Assembly: GCA_902490055.1 (NCBI GenBank)
Contig: CABUCP010000069.1
Coordinates: forward strand, 1 to 9,970
DNA: 9,970 nt
DNA from: an uncultured Klebsiella sp.
Lineage (GTDB): Bacteria > Pseudomonadota > Gammaproteobacteria > Enterobacterales > Enterobacteriaceae
Direction: 5' to 3'
Part shown: piece by piece, positions 1 through 5,893 of the stretch
How positions within the stretch are numbered: position 1 is the stretch's first letter
How the letters are laid out: every line of letters begins with the position of its first letter
Program-made: the position numbers and the translations under genes
The notes under the pieces: model-generated
Database searches by the model: none
Told to the model about the DNA's origin: nothing
The model's input: the letters and a program-made list of their open reading frames with translations, nothing else

Positions 1-76
1 ATGGGTACTTATGAATATGGCAATGAGACAAGAACCATTCAAGGGTAGGGTCTGTTTGCGGTTTGCCAAGCACCAT
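1..76 (-). CDS. crp: cAMP receptor protein CRP (catabolite activator), N-terminal 25 codons, cut by window edge
   Basis: Read leftward from the ATG at 76-74, the reverse strand encodes MVLGKPQTDPTLEWFLSHCH followed by IHKYP, which I recognise as the start of enterobacterial CRP (210 residues in E. coli). The frame stays open to base 1, so the rest of the gene lies outside the window. CRP is a cytosolic homodimer that binds cAMP and activates or represses many promoters for carbon use. Only the first strands of the cyclic-nucleotide domain are present here, with no ligand-binding or DNA-binding residues. A Shine-Dalgarno AGAGGAT (reverse strand, 85-91) sits 8 bases before the ATG. The gene is divergent from yhfA, as in E. 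coli. The identification rests on sequence recalled from the family plus synteny and is very secure despite the short length. Confidence 0.97.
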   Translation of the reverse strand, partial: MVLGKPQTDPTLEWFLSHCHIHKYP

Positions 77-193
77 GCGCGGTTATCCTCTGTTATAAGC
101 TATCTCCGGACGCCGACACTACACGGCATCCGGGCATGCAATCGTATTTTTCCCTATGCCTGGGAAGCTGGCTGCTTAATTTATACAGCCTGT

Positions 194-215
194 AATGTGA
201 ACTCCTCAGCATACA
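194..215. promoter_or_regulatory. CRP operator I in the crp leader
   Basis: The 22-base site reads AATGTGA on the plus strand at its left end and TGTATGC on the reverse strand at its other end, an imperfect match to TGTGA-N6-TCACA with one strong half-site (TTCACA on the reverse strand). Its centre, 204.5, falls at about +41.5 from the predicted crp start at 245. The E. coli crp gene has a CRP site near +42 that mediates negative autoregulation, linked to an opposing transcript. Both the position and the strong half-site match that site. Confidence 0.7.
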
Positions 216-246
216 TGCGGTACATCAATGTATTACTGTAGCATCC
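204..246 (+). promoter_or_regulatory. Possible CRP-activated opposing promoter reading away from crp
   Basis: On the plus strand TACTGT (234-239) could be a -10, with a start near 246. CRP operator I would then be centred at about -41.5, the classic class II activator position overlapping the -35 region. E. coli makes a divergent RNA that starts almost opposite the crp start under CRP control. The sequence here permits the same arrangement, and the transcript would run toward yhfA. The -10 matches only four of six consensus bases and no RNA evidence is available. Confidence 0.4.
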
Positions 247-280
247 AGACTGTTTTAGCATAGCTTTCACCGCATGTCTC
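245..280 (-). promoter_or_regulatory. crp promoter (candidate -10, weak -35, start near 245)
   Basis: On the reverse strand an extended -10 element, TGC then TAAAAC, lies at 252-260, with the hexamer at 252-257. Seventeen bases upstream is GAGACA (275-280), a poor -35 that shares only the GACA part of the consensus. The predicted start is near 245, giving a leader of about 169 bases to the crp ATG, close to the 167 or so reported for E. coli crp. A weak -35 fits a promoter that depends on an activator. The start site is inferred, not measured. Confidence 0.65.
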
Positions 281-297
281 CTGGTGTCTCGCTTCAG

Positions 298-313
298 CAT
301 GACCCAGGTCGCC
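298..313. promoter_or_regulatory. CRP operator II upstream of the crp promoter (weak)
   Basis: On the reverse strand the 16 bases contain GGCGA, six spacer bases, then TCATG, six matches out of ten to TGTGA-N6-TCACA. By itself this would be unconvincing. Its centre (305.5) falls at about -60.5 from the predicted crp start, the place reported for the second CRP site of E. coli crp, which is involved in positive autoregulation. The call depends on that positional agreement. Confidence 0.45.
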
Positions 314-318
314 TTCCG

Positions 319-347
319 TTGCGAGATTTGTTATGTGCGCGTAATCT
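319..347 (+). promoter_or_regulatory. Candidate yhfA promoter
   Basis: TTGCGA (319-324, four of six matches) and TAATCT (342-347, three of six) are separated by 17 bases and would start RNA near 354, giving a leader of about 27 bases to the yhfA ATG. The spacing is ideal but the -10 is poor, so this is a tentative call. yhfA could also be read from the opposing promoter next to crp operator I. Confidence 0.35.
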
Positions 348-380
348 GTCGGGAAAATTGCAACAGCGGAGTTAAATTTT

Positions 381-785
381 ATGCAAGCGCGTGTGAAATG
401 GGTGGAAGGTCTAACCTTCATCGGTGAGTCGGCTTCCGGCCACCAAATTTTAATGGATGGCAACTCCGGAGATAAAGCGCCAAGCCCGATGGAAATGGTG
501 CTGATGGCGGCAGGCGGTTGCAGTGCGATTGACGTGGTGTCGATCCTGCAAAAAGGACGGCAAAACGTTACCAACTGCGAAGTGAAGCTGACCTCCGAGC
601 GCCGTGAAGAGGCGCCGCGCCTGTTTACCCATATCAACCTGCACTTTATCGTCACCGGCAAAGAGCTGAAAGACGCCGCTGTCTCCCGCGCGGTTGACCT
701 GTCGGCGGAGAAGTACTGCTCGGTAGCGTTGATGCTGGAGAAGGCCGTCAACATCACCCACTCCTACGAAGTAATCGACGCCTGA
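381..785 (+). CDS. yhfA: OsmC/Ohr-family protein YhfA
   Basis: The 134-residue product matches E. coli YhfA, a cytosolic member of the OsmC/Ohr superfamily. Family members use a pair of cysteines to reduce organic hydroperoxides. The two matching positions are present: C47 in the GGCSAIDVV segment at the start of the central helix, and C113 in EKYCSVAL. A third cysteine is at C66. The SPMEMVLMAAGGC stretch (35-47) is typical of the family. Peroxidase activity of YhfA itself is an inference from these residues. The start is supported by GGAG (368-371), 9 bases upstream. The gene is monocistronic: it diverges from crp and ends at a terminator shared with prkB. The reverse-strand frames of 174 and 103 codons over it are shadows. 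Confidence 0.93.
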   Translation: MQARVKWVEGLTFIGESASGHQILMDGNSGDKAPSPMEMVLMAAGGCSAIDVVSILQKGRQNVTNCEVKLTSERREEAPRLFTHINLHFIVTGKELKDAAVSRAVDLSAEKYCSVALMLEKAVNITHSYEVIDA

Positions 786-808
786 GCCTTGATTGACGTC
801 GTCGGATA

Positions 809-845
809 AAAACCCCGGTTGTTGTGCTGCCGGGGTTTTCTTTTG
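809..845. terminator. Bidirectional rho-independent terminator between yhfA and prkB
   Basis: AAAACCCCGG (809-818) pairs perfectly with CCGGGGTTTT (830-839) around an 11-base loop. On the plus strand the stem runs into TTTTCTTTT (836-844), ending yhfA transcripts. On the reverse strand the same stem runs into a T-rich end (complement of 806-812), ending the yheT-yheU-prkB transcript. It sits between two convergent stop codons. Confidence 0.9.
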
Positions 846-848
846 CGC

Positions 849-1718
849 TTAGCTTATTGGTTTGCCTTCCATCAGGCGCTCGACCAGCGGCGCCATAATG
901 AGCTCCATCGCCAGGCCCATCTTGCCGCCCGGCACCACCAGCGTATTCATATGCGAGATAAACGAACCCTGCAGCATCGCCAGTAGCCAGGGGTAGTCGA
1001 TACCCTGCAGATTGCGGAAGTGAATGACCACAAAGCTTTCATCCAGCGAGGGGATCCCTTTAGCGGCGAACGGGTTGGAGGTATCGACCGTCGGCACGCG
1101 CTGGAAGTTAATATGAGTTCGCGAAAACTGCGGGGTGATGAAGTTGATGTAGTCTTCCATGGAGCGCACGACGGAGTCCATGACCGCTTCGCGCGAATGA
1201 CCGCGCTCGCTGGTGTCGCGGATAAGCTTCTGGATCCACTCGAGGTTGACGATCGGCACTACGCCGACCAGCAGATCGACATGTTTTGCGACGTCGTGCT
1301 GCGGCGTGACGACGCCGCCGTGCAGACCTTCATAGAACAGCACGTCGGTCGGTTCGGGCAGCGGTTGCCACGGGGTAAAGGTGCCGGGAACCTGATTCCA
1401 GGGCACGGCTTCATCGTAGGTATGCAGGTATTTGCGCGACTGGCCTTTGCCGAATTCGCCATATTCTAAAAAAGTACGCTCAAGCAGGCTGAAGTCGTTG
1501 GCTTCCGGGCCAAAATAGCTGATGTGTTTGCCCTGATCCCGCGCCTTGCGGATCGCCATATCCATTTCCGGGCGGGTATAGCGATGGAAACTATCCCCTT
1601 CGACTTCGGCGGCATGCAGGTTCAACTGCGAGAAAATTTTGCGAAAGGCGAGGCTGGTGGTGGTGGTGCCCGCGCCGCTGGAGCCCGTGACTGCGATCAC
1701 TGGATGTTTGGCAGACAT
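849..1718 (-). CDS. prkB: Phosphoribulokinase-like P-loop kinase PrkB
   Basis: The 289-residue product is the enterobacterial homologue of bacterial class I phosphoribulokinase, the Calvin-cycle enzyme that phosphorylates ribulose 5-phosphate. The nucleotide loop is GSSGAGTT (12-19), with Thr where most P-loops have Lys; this is the normal form in this class. The GDSFHRYTR segment supplies D42, H45 and R49, and Y97, H99, the Walker B FYEG with E130, and R167-D168 follow at nearly the positions of the Rhodobacter enzyme. The catalytic set looks intact. Enterobacteria have no Calvin cycle, so the true substrate is unknown; a related sugar phosphate or nucleoside is possible. GGGAG (reverse strand, 1724-1728) lies 5 bases before the ATG. 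It is the last gene of the yheT-yheU-prkB run, 86 bases after yheU. Confidence 0.93.
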   Translation of the reverse strand: MSAKHPVIAVTGSSGAGTTTTSLAFRKIFSQLNLHAAEVEGDSFHRYTRPEMDMAIRKARDQGKHISYFGPEANDFSLLERTFLEYGEFGKGQSRKYLHTYDEAVPWNQVPGTFTPWQPLPEPTDVLFYEGLHGGVVTPQHDVAKHVDLLVGVVPIVNLEWIQKLIRDTSERGHSREAVMDSVVRSMEDYINFITPQFSRTHINFQRVPTVDTSNPFAAKGIPSLDESFVVIHFRNLQGIDYPWLLAMLQGSFISHMNTLVVPGGKMGLAMELIMAPLVERLMEGKPIS

Positions 1719-1804
1719 AACAACTCCCTGGTTAAGTGATGGTGTGCCGCCGTTTCGCGCCAGGCTTTGCGGTTAGGATGTTCGCATTAAGGGCATGGCG
1801 GCGC

Positions 1805-2023
1805 TTAGCCGTTAAACATCTTGCGGGACATAATATTCACCGTCTCGTGTAGTTCTGACCACACCAGCACGGCTTCCCCGGTTTTAAGCTGCTGTTTTAC
1901 ATCGGCGACTTTATCGGCAAGCGAGCGTTCATGTTCACCATAATCGGTGCCTTCGCGCAACACAAAGCTTTCAATCAGGTTATCCAGCGTTTCGGGATCG
2001 AGATCCTGCCAGGGAATAATCAT
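1805..2023 (-). CDS. yheU: UPF0270 family protein YheU
   Basis: This is a 72-residue acidic cytosolic protein starting [13 protein letters not shown], matching E. coli YheU in length and sequence. The function is unknown. It has no membrane segment, signal peptide or cysteine. The conserved stretches are [17 protein letters not shown] (about 17-33) and [15 protein letters not shown] (about 50-64). An upstream in-frame alternative start at 2077 would add 18 residues encoded inside yheT and is rejected: AGGAG (reverse strand, 2031-2035) sits 7 bases before the ATG at 2023, and the 72-residue length is the family norm. Its ATG overlaps the yheT TGA as ATGA (2020-2023), which implies coupled translation with the hydrolase. 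Confidence 0.92.
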   Translation of the reverse strand: MIIPWQDLDPETLDNLIESFVLREGTDYGEHERSLADKVADVKQQLKTGEAVLVWSELHETVNIMSRKMFNG

Positions 2024-3042
2024 GCTTGCGCTCCTAGCCAGCGGGTTAACCAATCCGGAATACGTTGCTCCAGCCACATTTGCGGTTTTCGCAGCGTACC
2101 GCCGACAAAGCCAACGTGACCGCCCTGTTCCGTGAGCTGATATTCGACGTTAGCCGGCAGTTGTTCCTGCGGCGGAATTGAATGATGGTCCATAAACGGA
2201 TCGTCTTTCGCGTGAATGATCAGCGTCGGCTTGGTGATATCGCTTAAGCGCGGCATCGCGCTGCACTGTCGGTAATAGTCTAGCGCATCGGCGAAGCCGT
2301 GGATTTTGGCGGTGATCATGTCGTCGAATTCGCGGATGCGGCGCATGCTTTTAAGCTGGCGAAGATCGACCGGCAGCGAGCCTGGATAGGCTTTCAGCTT
2401 GCGCGCGGCGTTGGCTTTCAGCAGGTTGAGCAGGTAACGCTGATAAACGCGGGAAAACCCTTTATCCATATGATAGCTGCAGGCTTCCAGCATAAACGGC
2501 GCCGAAACGATAACGGCGGCATCGAGCGGGATATTGTCGCCTTCATTCGCCAGCAGGCAACCTAGCATATTACCACCGAGTGAATAACCCACCGCCGCCG
2601 TCGGCGCATCGCCAAACTCACGCTGCAGCCAGTGCAGGAACCAGGTGCCGTCTTCCGTTTCGCCGGAGTGGTAAATACGGTTGTTGCGGTTTGGCTCGCC
2701 GCTGCAGCCGCGAAAATGCATGACAACCCCCAGCCAGCCGCGCTGCATTGCGGCGTGGATTAAGCCGTGGGCATACGGGCTGTGCAGACTGCCTTCCAGG
2801 CCGTGGAAGACCACCAGCCGCGGTTTGTGGCGCGCGGCTGCGGGATCTTCGCTCCAGGCCAGATCGACGAAATCGCCATCCGGCAGCTCAAGGCGCTGCC
2901 AGTGCGGCGTAAATCGGAGCTTGCGGCGGATGATCCGCGGCAGCATGGTTTGCAGATGACGATTGCCCACGCCGCGCATCGGATGAAATTCGCGCGAGTC
3001 GTTTTCGGGGGGCGTCACTGCTGTCGGGGTTATTTCAACCAT
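2020..3042 (-). CDS. yheT: Alpha/beta hydrolase YheT
   Basis: The 340-residue product matches E. coli YheT and belongs to the AB-hydrolase family 4 group that also includes eukaryotic ABHD1/ABHD3-type lipases and yeast Eht1. Visible elements are the oxyanion HGLEG (80-84), the nucleophile elbow GYSLGG (152-157) with S154, the acid in HAKDDPF (D280 or D281), and H309 in GGHVG. A complete catalytic triad is therefore present. An esterase or lipase role on an unknown acyl substrate is inferred. There is no signal peptide, so it is probably cytosolic or membrane-associated. The start has no clear Shine-Dalgarno; the preceding reverse-strand bases are TCCTGGTACT. The start is kept because the length equals the E. 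coli protein. It is the first gene of the operon and overlaps yheU by 4 bases. Confidence 0.93.
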   Translation of the reverse strand: MVEITPTAVTPPENDSREFHPMRGVGNRHLQTMLPRIIRRKLRFTPHWQRLELPDGDFVDLAWSEDPAAARHKPRLVVFHGLEGSLHSPYAHGLIHAAMQRGWLGVVMHFRGCSGEPNRNNRIYHSGETEDGTWFLHWLQREFGDAPTAAVGYSLGGNMLGCLLANEGDNIPLDAAVIVSAPFMLEACSYHMDKGFSRVYQRYLLNLLKANAARKLKAYPGSLPVDLRQLKSMRRIREFDDMITAKIHGFADALDYYRQCSAMPRLSDITKPTLIIHAKDDPFMDHHSIPPQEQLPANVEYQLTEQGGHVGFVGGTLRKPQMWLEQRIPDWLTRWLGAQA

Positions 3043-3251
3043 AGTACCAGGATTATTAAGAAACTTTTAGAACACTATACCGCGCATAAAAGTGGGCGGT
3101 TAGCCAATATGTGGTCTTGCGGGTAATCGGTATAGATTACATGAAAATGACTCAAGAGAATGGCTGAGCGATGAATTTCGGAAAGTCTCCCGGGATGCCT
3201 AAGCAGAAAGTCCCGACGATGAATTTTCTCTCACCGCCGGGCGGTTACTCA
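3043..3251 (-). promoter_or_regulatory. yheS-yheT intergenic region with candidate yheT -10
   Basis: This 209-base gap lies between two genes on the reverse strand. A reverse-strand TATAGT (complement of 3074-3079) is the best -10 candidate for yheT, about 30 bases before its ATG, but no good -35 lies 16-18 bases upstream. The region also holds a pair of imperfect direct repeats and short palindromes, listed separately. I see no strong terminator for yheS. The ACCGCCGGGCGGT hairpin just after its stop (3233-3245) has only a 5-base stem and no T-run on the transcribed strand. Confidence 0.35.
3169..3226. repeat. Short imperfect direct repeats downstream of yheS
   Basis: CGATGAATTT occurs exactly at 3169-3178 and again at 3217-3226. 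Between the copies, GAAAGTC occurs at 3181-3187 and 3206-3212, each followed by a CCCG and then GATG (GAAAGTCTCCCGGGATG against GAAAGTCCCGACGATG). TCCCGGGA (3188-3195) is a perfect palindrome, and CGGGA (3191-3195) can pair with TCCCG (3211-3215). The cluster is short. It resembles a decayed local duplication more than a known repeat family, and I do not recognise it. Confidence 0.5.
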
Positions 3252-5156
3252 TTAACTTTCCTGCAGCATCTGCTCCAGCTGTTCCTGAGCCTCAAGCCAC
3301 GCCATCTCGCACTCTTCGAGCCCTGATTTGGCGTTCGCCTGCTGCTGCAGGCATTCCGTCAACTCTGCTTTCCGCGAAACGTCATACAGCTCGCTGTCGC
3401 CCAGCTTCTCTTCAGCCTGCGCCAGCTGCGCATTGAGCTTATCCATCTCTTTTTCCAGACGGGCGATCTCTTTCCGCAGCGGCTGCGTCTGGGTGCGTAG
3501 TTCGGCTTCGCGGCGTTTTTGATCCTTACGCGCCTGCGCGCTATTGCCGCTCTCTTTTGGCGCGTCGGCAGACTGGTTTTCCTGCTTCTGCGAATCGCTC
3601 AGCCACTGCTGGTAATCTTCCAGATCGCCATCAAAGGGTTCGACTTTGCCATCGTGCACGAGGTACAGATCGTCGGTGGTGGAGCGGATTAAGTGACGAT
3701 CGTGCGACACGACAACCAGCGCGCCTTCGAAGTCGATCAGCGCTTCGGTTAAGGCCTGGCGCATATCGAGGTCCAGGTGGTTGGTCGGTTCATCGAGCAG
3801 CAGCAGATTAGGGCGCTGCCAGACGATTAACGCCAGCACCAAACGCGCTTTTTCGCCACCGGAGAAGCGACGGGTCTCTTCGCTGACCTTGTCTCCCTGG
3901 AAACCGAAGCCGCCAAGGTAGTCGCGCAGCTTTTGTTCCAGCTCCTGCGGCGCCAGGCGAGCCAGATGCTGGATCGGCGATTCATCGGCGCGCAGGAACT
4001 CAAGCTGATGCTGGGCGAAGTAGCCGAGCTTAATGCCCTTGGCCAGACCAATTTCGCCGGAAAGCGGCTGCAGTTCGCCAGCCAGCAGCTTAATTAGCGT
4101 TGATTTACCGGCGCCGTTACGCCCCAGCAGGCCGATGCGCGAGCCGGGCACGAGGTTAAGCTTGATGGAGTCGAGAATAATCCGCTCGCCATAGCCGGCG
4201 CTGACTTTCTCCATCTTCAGTAACGGGTTCGGCAGGCTTTCCGGCGCGCGGAAGCTGAAGTGGAACGGGTTATCGACGTGCGCCGGGGCGATAAGCTCCA
4301 TGCGCTCGAGCATTTTGATACGGCTCTGCGCCTGTTTCGCTTTGGTGGCCTTCGCGCGGAAACGGTCGATATAACTCTGTAAGTGGGCCACGCGCTGCTG
4401 CTGGCTTTCATACATGGCCTGCTGCTGCGACAGGCGGGTTGCGCGCTGGATTTCAAACGAGCTGTAGTTGCCGGTGTATTCGAACATCGTTTGTTGTTCG
4501 ATATGAATAATTTTGTCGACGATCGGATCGAGGAAATCGCGATCGTGAGAAATCAGGATCAGGGTGCCGGAGTAACCCTTCAGCCATTTTTCCAGCCAGA
4601 TCACCGCATCGAGATCGAGGTGGTTGGTCGGTTCATCGAGCAGCAGCAGATCGGAACGGCAAATCAGCGCCTGCGCGAGGTTTAAGCGCATGCGCCAGCC
4701 GCCGGAGAAATCGCTGACCGGCCGCTCAAGCTGTTCGTTGCTAAAACCGAGGCCGTGCAGCAGGCTGGCGGCGCGGGAGCGCACGGTCCAGGCGTCGATG
4801 GCGTCCAGCTTGCCGTGGACGGTGGCGATGGCGTGGCCGTCATTGCGTTCATTGGCCTGCTGTAAATCGGCTTCCAACTGGCGGAATTCGCGATCGCCAT
4901 CAATAACATAATCGATGGCCGGCTGCGGCAGAGCAGGCGTTTCCTGATTCACCCACGCCAGTTGCCAGCTGCTCGGGAAAGTCATGGTCCCGCCGTCGGC
5001 GCTTATCTCGTTTTTCAAAAGCGAAAGCAACGTAGATTTACCGCAGCCGTTTTTACCCACCAGACCGACCTTCTGGCCAGGGTTGATGGTGGCGGTGGCG
5101 TTGTCCAGCAGGACGCGTACGCCGCGACGAATTTGTAACGAGGAGAAAACAATCAT
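3252..5156 (-). CDS. yheS: ABC-F family ribosome-associated ATPase YheS
   Basis: The 634-residue protein has two ABC ATPase domains and no membrane segments, the layout of ABC-F translation factors. Domain 1 has Walker A GKNGCGKS (34-41), signature FSGGW (150-154), Walker B LLLLDEPTNHLD (170-181) with catalytic E175, and the switch H204. A charged helical linker (about 215-300) matches the P-site tRNA interaction motif. Domain 2 has Walker A GRNGAGKS (345-352), signature FSGGE (431-435), catalytic E456 and H485. A Lys/Glu/Gln-rich C-terminal extension (about 540-632) is predicted coiled coil. YheS is one of four E. coli ABC-F proteins and is thought to relieve particular stalled ribosomes. 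The start MIVFSSLQIRRG matches E. coli, yet no purine-rich Shine-Dalgarno precedes it (reverse strand ACGGCGCCTT then ATG). It is divergent from kefG. Confidence 0.96.
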   Translation of the reverse strand: MIVFSSLQIRRGVRVLLDNATATINPGQKVGLVGKNGCGKSTLLSLLKNEISADGGTMTFPSSWQLAWVNQETPALPQPAIDYVIDGDREFRQLEADLQQANERNDGHAIATVHGKLDAIDAWTVRSRAASLLHGLGFSNEQLERPVSDFSGGWRMRLNLAQALICRSDLLLLDEPTNHLDLDAVIWLEKWLKGYSGTLILISHDRDFLDPIVDKIIHIEQQTMFEYTGNYSSFEIQRATRLSQQQAMYESQQQRVAHLQSYIDRFRAKATKAKQAQSRIKMLERMELIAPAHVDNPFHFSFRAPESLPNPLLKMEKVSAGYGERIILDSIKLNLVPGSRIGLLGRNGAGKSTLIKLLAGELQPLSGEIGLAKGIKLGYFAQHQLEFLRADESPIQHLARLAPQELEQKLRDYLGGFGFQGDKVSEETRRFSGGEKARLVLALIVWQRPNLLLLDEPTNHLDLDMRQALTEALIDFEGALVVVSHDRHLIRSTTDDLYLVHDGKVEPFDGDLEDYQQWLSDSQKQENQSADAPKESGNSAQARKDQKRREAELRTQTQPLRKEIARLEKEMDKLNAQLAQAEEKLGDSELYDVSRKAELTECLQQQANAKSGLEECEMAWLEAQEQLEQMLQES

Positions 5157-5169
5157 AAGGCGCCGTATG

Positions 5170-5198
5170 TTCAGACTATGTTAATTTGTCTTTATGAT
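5170..5198 (+). promoter_or_regulatory. Candidate kefG-kefB promoter
   Basis: TTCAGA (5170-5175, four of six matches) and TATGAT (5193-5198, five of six) are separated by 17 bases in the A/T-rich part of the yheS-kefG gap. RNA would start near 5205, leaving a leader of about 125 bases before kefG. The same A/T-rich segment must also serve yheS on the other strand, but I could not find a convincing -35/-10 pair there. Confidence 0.45.
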
Positions 5199-5274
5199 AA
5201 TGTAGTGTGGAAGCGAAACGCCCCATCGGGCCGCAATGGTAGCCCAAAATGAAGACGATAGACAAAGTCATTCT

Positions 5275-5305
5275 GGTTGCGTCGAGACGCAGCCGCTTCG
5301 CAAGC
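5275..5305 (+). promoter_or_regulatory. Tandem hairpins in the kefG leader
   Basis: GGTTGCGT (5275-5282) pairs with ACGCAGCC (5287-5294) around a CGAG loop, with one G-T wobble. Directly next to it GCTT (5295-5298) pairs with AAGC (5302-5305) around CGC. The pair lies 16 bases before the kefG Shine-Dalgarno and has no T-run, so it is not a terminator. It could tune kefG translation or RNA stability, but no function is established. Confidence 0.4.
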
Positions 5306-5320
5306 CGCCAGATGACGTTC

Positions 5321-5326
5321 GGGAGG
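5321..5326 (+). promoter_or_regulatory. kefG ribosome binding site that sets the start
   Basis: GGGAGG followed by GG lies 3 bases before the ATG at 5330 and 6 bases before the adjoining ATG at 5333. It supports a start at this ATG pair and argues against the in-frame ATG at 5249, which would put 27 extra residues of unlike composition on the protein. Confidence 0.75.
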
Positions 5327-5329
5327 GGA

Positions 5330-5893
5330 ATGATGTCTCAGACAGCGAAAGTATTGCTGCTGTATGCCCACCCAGAATCTCAGGATTCCGTGGCCAACCG
5401 GGTTTTGCTTGAACCGGCCTTACAGTTGCCGAATGTCACCGTGCACGATCTTTATGCGCACTATCCAGATTTTTTTATTGATATTGCCCATGAGCAGGAG
5501 CTTCTGCGCCAGCATCAGGTGATTGTCTTCCAGCACCCGCTGTATACGTGGAGCTGCCCGGCGTTATTAAAAGAGTGGCTGGACCGGGTGCTGAGTCGCG
5601 GTTTTGCCAGCGGGGCAGGAGGGAATCAACTGGCGGGAAAGTACTGGCGTAGCGTTATCACTACCGGCGAACCGGAAAGCGCTTACCGCCGTGATGCCCA
5701 TCGCTACCCGATGAACGATATCCTGCGCCCTTTTGAACTCACGGCCGGTATGTGCCGTATGCACTGGCTGAGCCCGATTATTGTGTACTGGGCGCGCCGT
5801 CAATTGCCCGAAGATTTGCAAAGCCACGCCCGGGCTTACCGCGACTGGTTAGCGAACCCTATTGCATCAGGAGGCGTCAATGGCGGGAGCTGA
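5330..5893 (+). CDS. kefG: KefG, flavodoxin-like ancillary subunit of the KefB potassium efflux system
   Basis: The 187-residue product ([20 protein letters not shown]...) matches E. coli KefG, a member of the NAD(P)H:quinone oxidoreductase/flavodoxin-like family. KefG binds KefB at the inner face of the membrane and is needed for full KefB activity. Flavin-site hallmarks are visible: [16 protein letters not shown] (9-24), the [22 protein letters not shown] segment (68-88) and [11 protein letters not shown] (109-119). The start was placed at the ATG pair 5330/5333 from the ribosome binding site and homology; the second ATG is equally possible and would give 186 residues. A longer in-frame start at 5249 is rejected. 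The last 14 bases overlap kefB, so the two subunits are probably translated in a coupled way. The tail [10 protein letters not shown] is longer than the E. coli end as I recall it, because the overlap is read in this frame. Confidence 0.94.
   Translation: MMSQTAKVLLLYAHPESQDSVANRVLLEPALQLPNVTVHDLYAHYPDFFIDIAHEQELLRQHQVIVFQHPLYTWSCPALLKEWLDRVLSRGFASGAGGNQLAGKYWRSVITTGEPESAYRRDAHRYPMNDILRPFELTAGMCRMHWLSPIIVYWARRQLPEDLQSHARAYRDWLANPIASGGVNGGS
5869..5874 (+). promoter_or_regulatory. kefB ribosome binding site inside the end of kefG
   Basis: A perfect AGGAGG lies 5 bases before the ATG at 5880, within the last codons of kefG. It decides the kefB start in favour of 5880 over the in-frame TTG at 5862 and implies strong initiation of the antiporter independent of, or coupled with, kefG. 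Confidence 0.85.

Larger units (their letters stand above)
77..380. promoter_or_regulatory. Divergent crp / yhfA control region (gene-free, 304 bases)
   Basis: This gap separates the divergent starts of crp and yhfA. It contains the crp promoter, two CRP-like operators, a candidate opposing promoter and a candidate yhfA promoter, each listed separately. The part from about 95 to 190 is the long untranslated leader of crp. I see no open frame there that resembles a protein; a 76-residue frame on the plus strand at 11-241 overlaps crp itself and looks like nothing known. The layout agrees with the E. coli crp control region, where the crp transcript has a leader of roughly 170 bases. Confidence 0.8.

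Noticed and set aside
233..757. 174-codon reverse-strand frame opposite yhfA reaching into the crp control region
   Set aside because: It overlaps yhfA and the regulatory gap, has no family resemblance, and no ribosome binding site supports it.
1020..1469. 149-codon plus-strand frame inside prkB
   Set aside because: It is opposite strongly conserved prkB codons and its product is unrecognisable, as expected for a shadow frame.
1719..1804. Extragenic palindromic (REP-like) element between yheU and prkB
   Set aside because: Only 6-base arms (GCCGCC near 1748, GGCGGC near 1798) separated by over 40 bases are present; the typical REP stem and loop are missing.
2024..2077. Longer start for yheU at 2077
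   Set aside because: AGGAG before the ATG at 2023, the ATGA overlap with yheT and the 72-residue family length all favour the shorter form.
3127..3135. Plus-strand -10 (TATAGA) in the yheS-yheT gap
   Set aside because: No -35 at a workable distance and no plus-strand gene downstream.
5249..5329. N-terminal extension of kefG from the ATG at 5249
   Set aside because: It would add 27 residues absent from the E. coli protein, while a strong GGGAGG precedes the ATG pair at 5330/5333.
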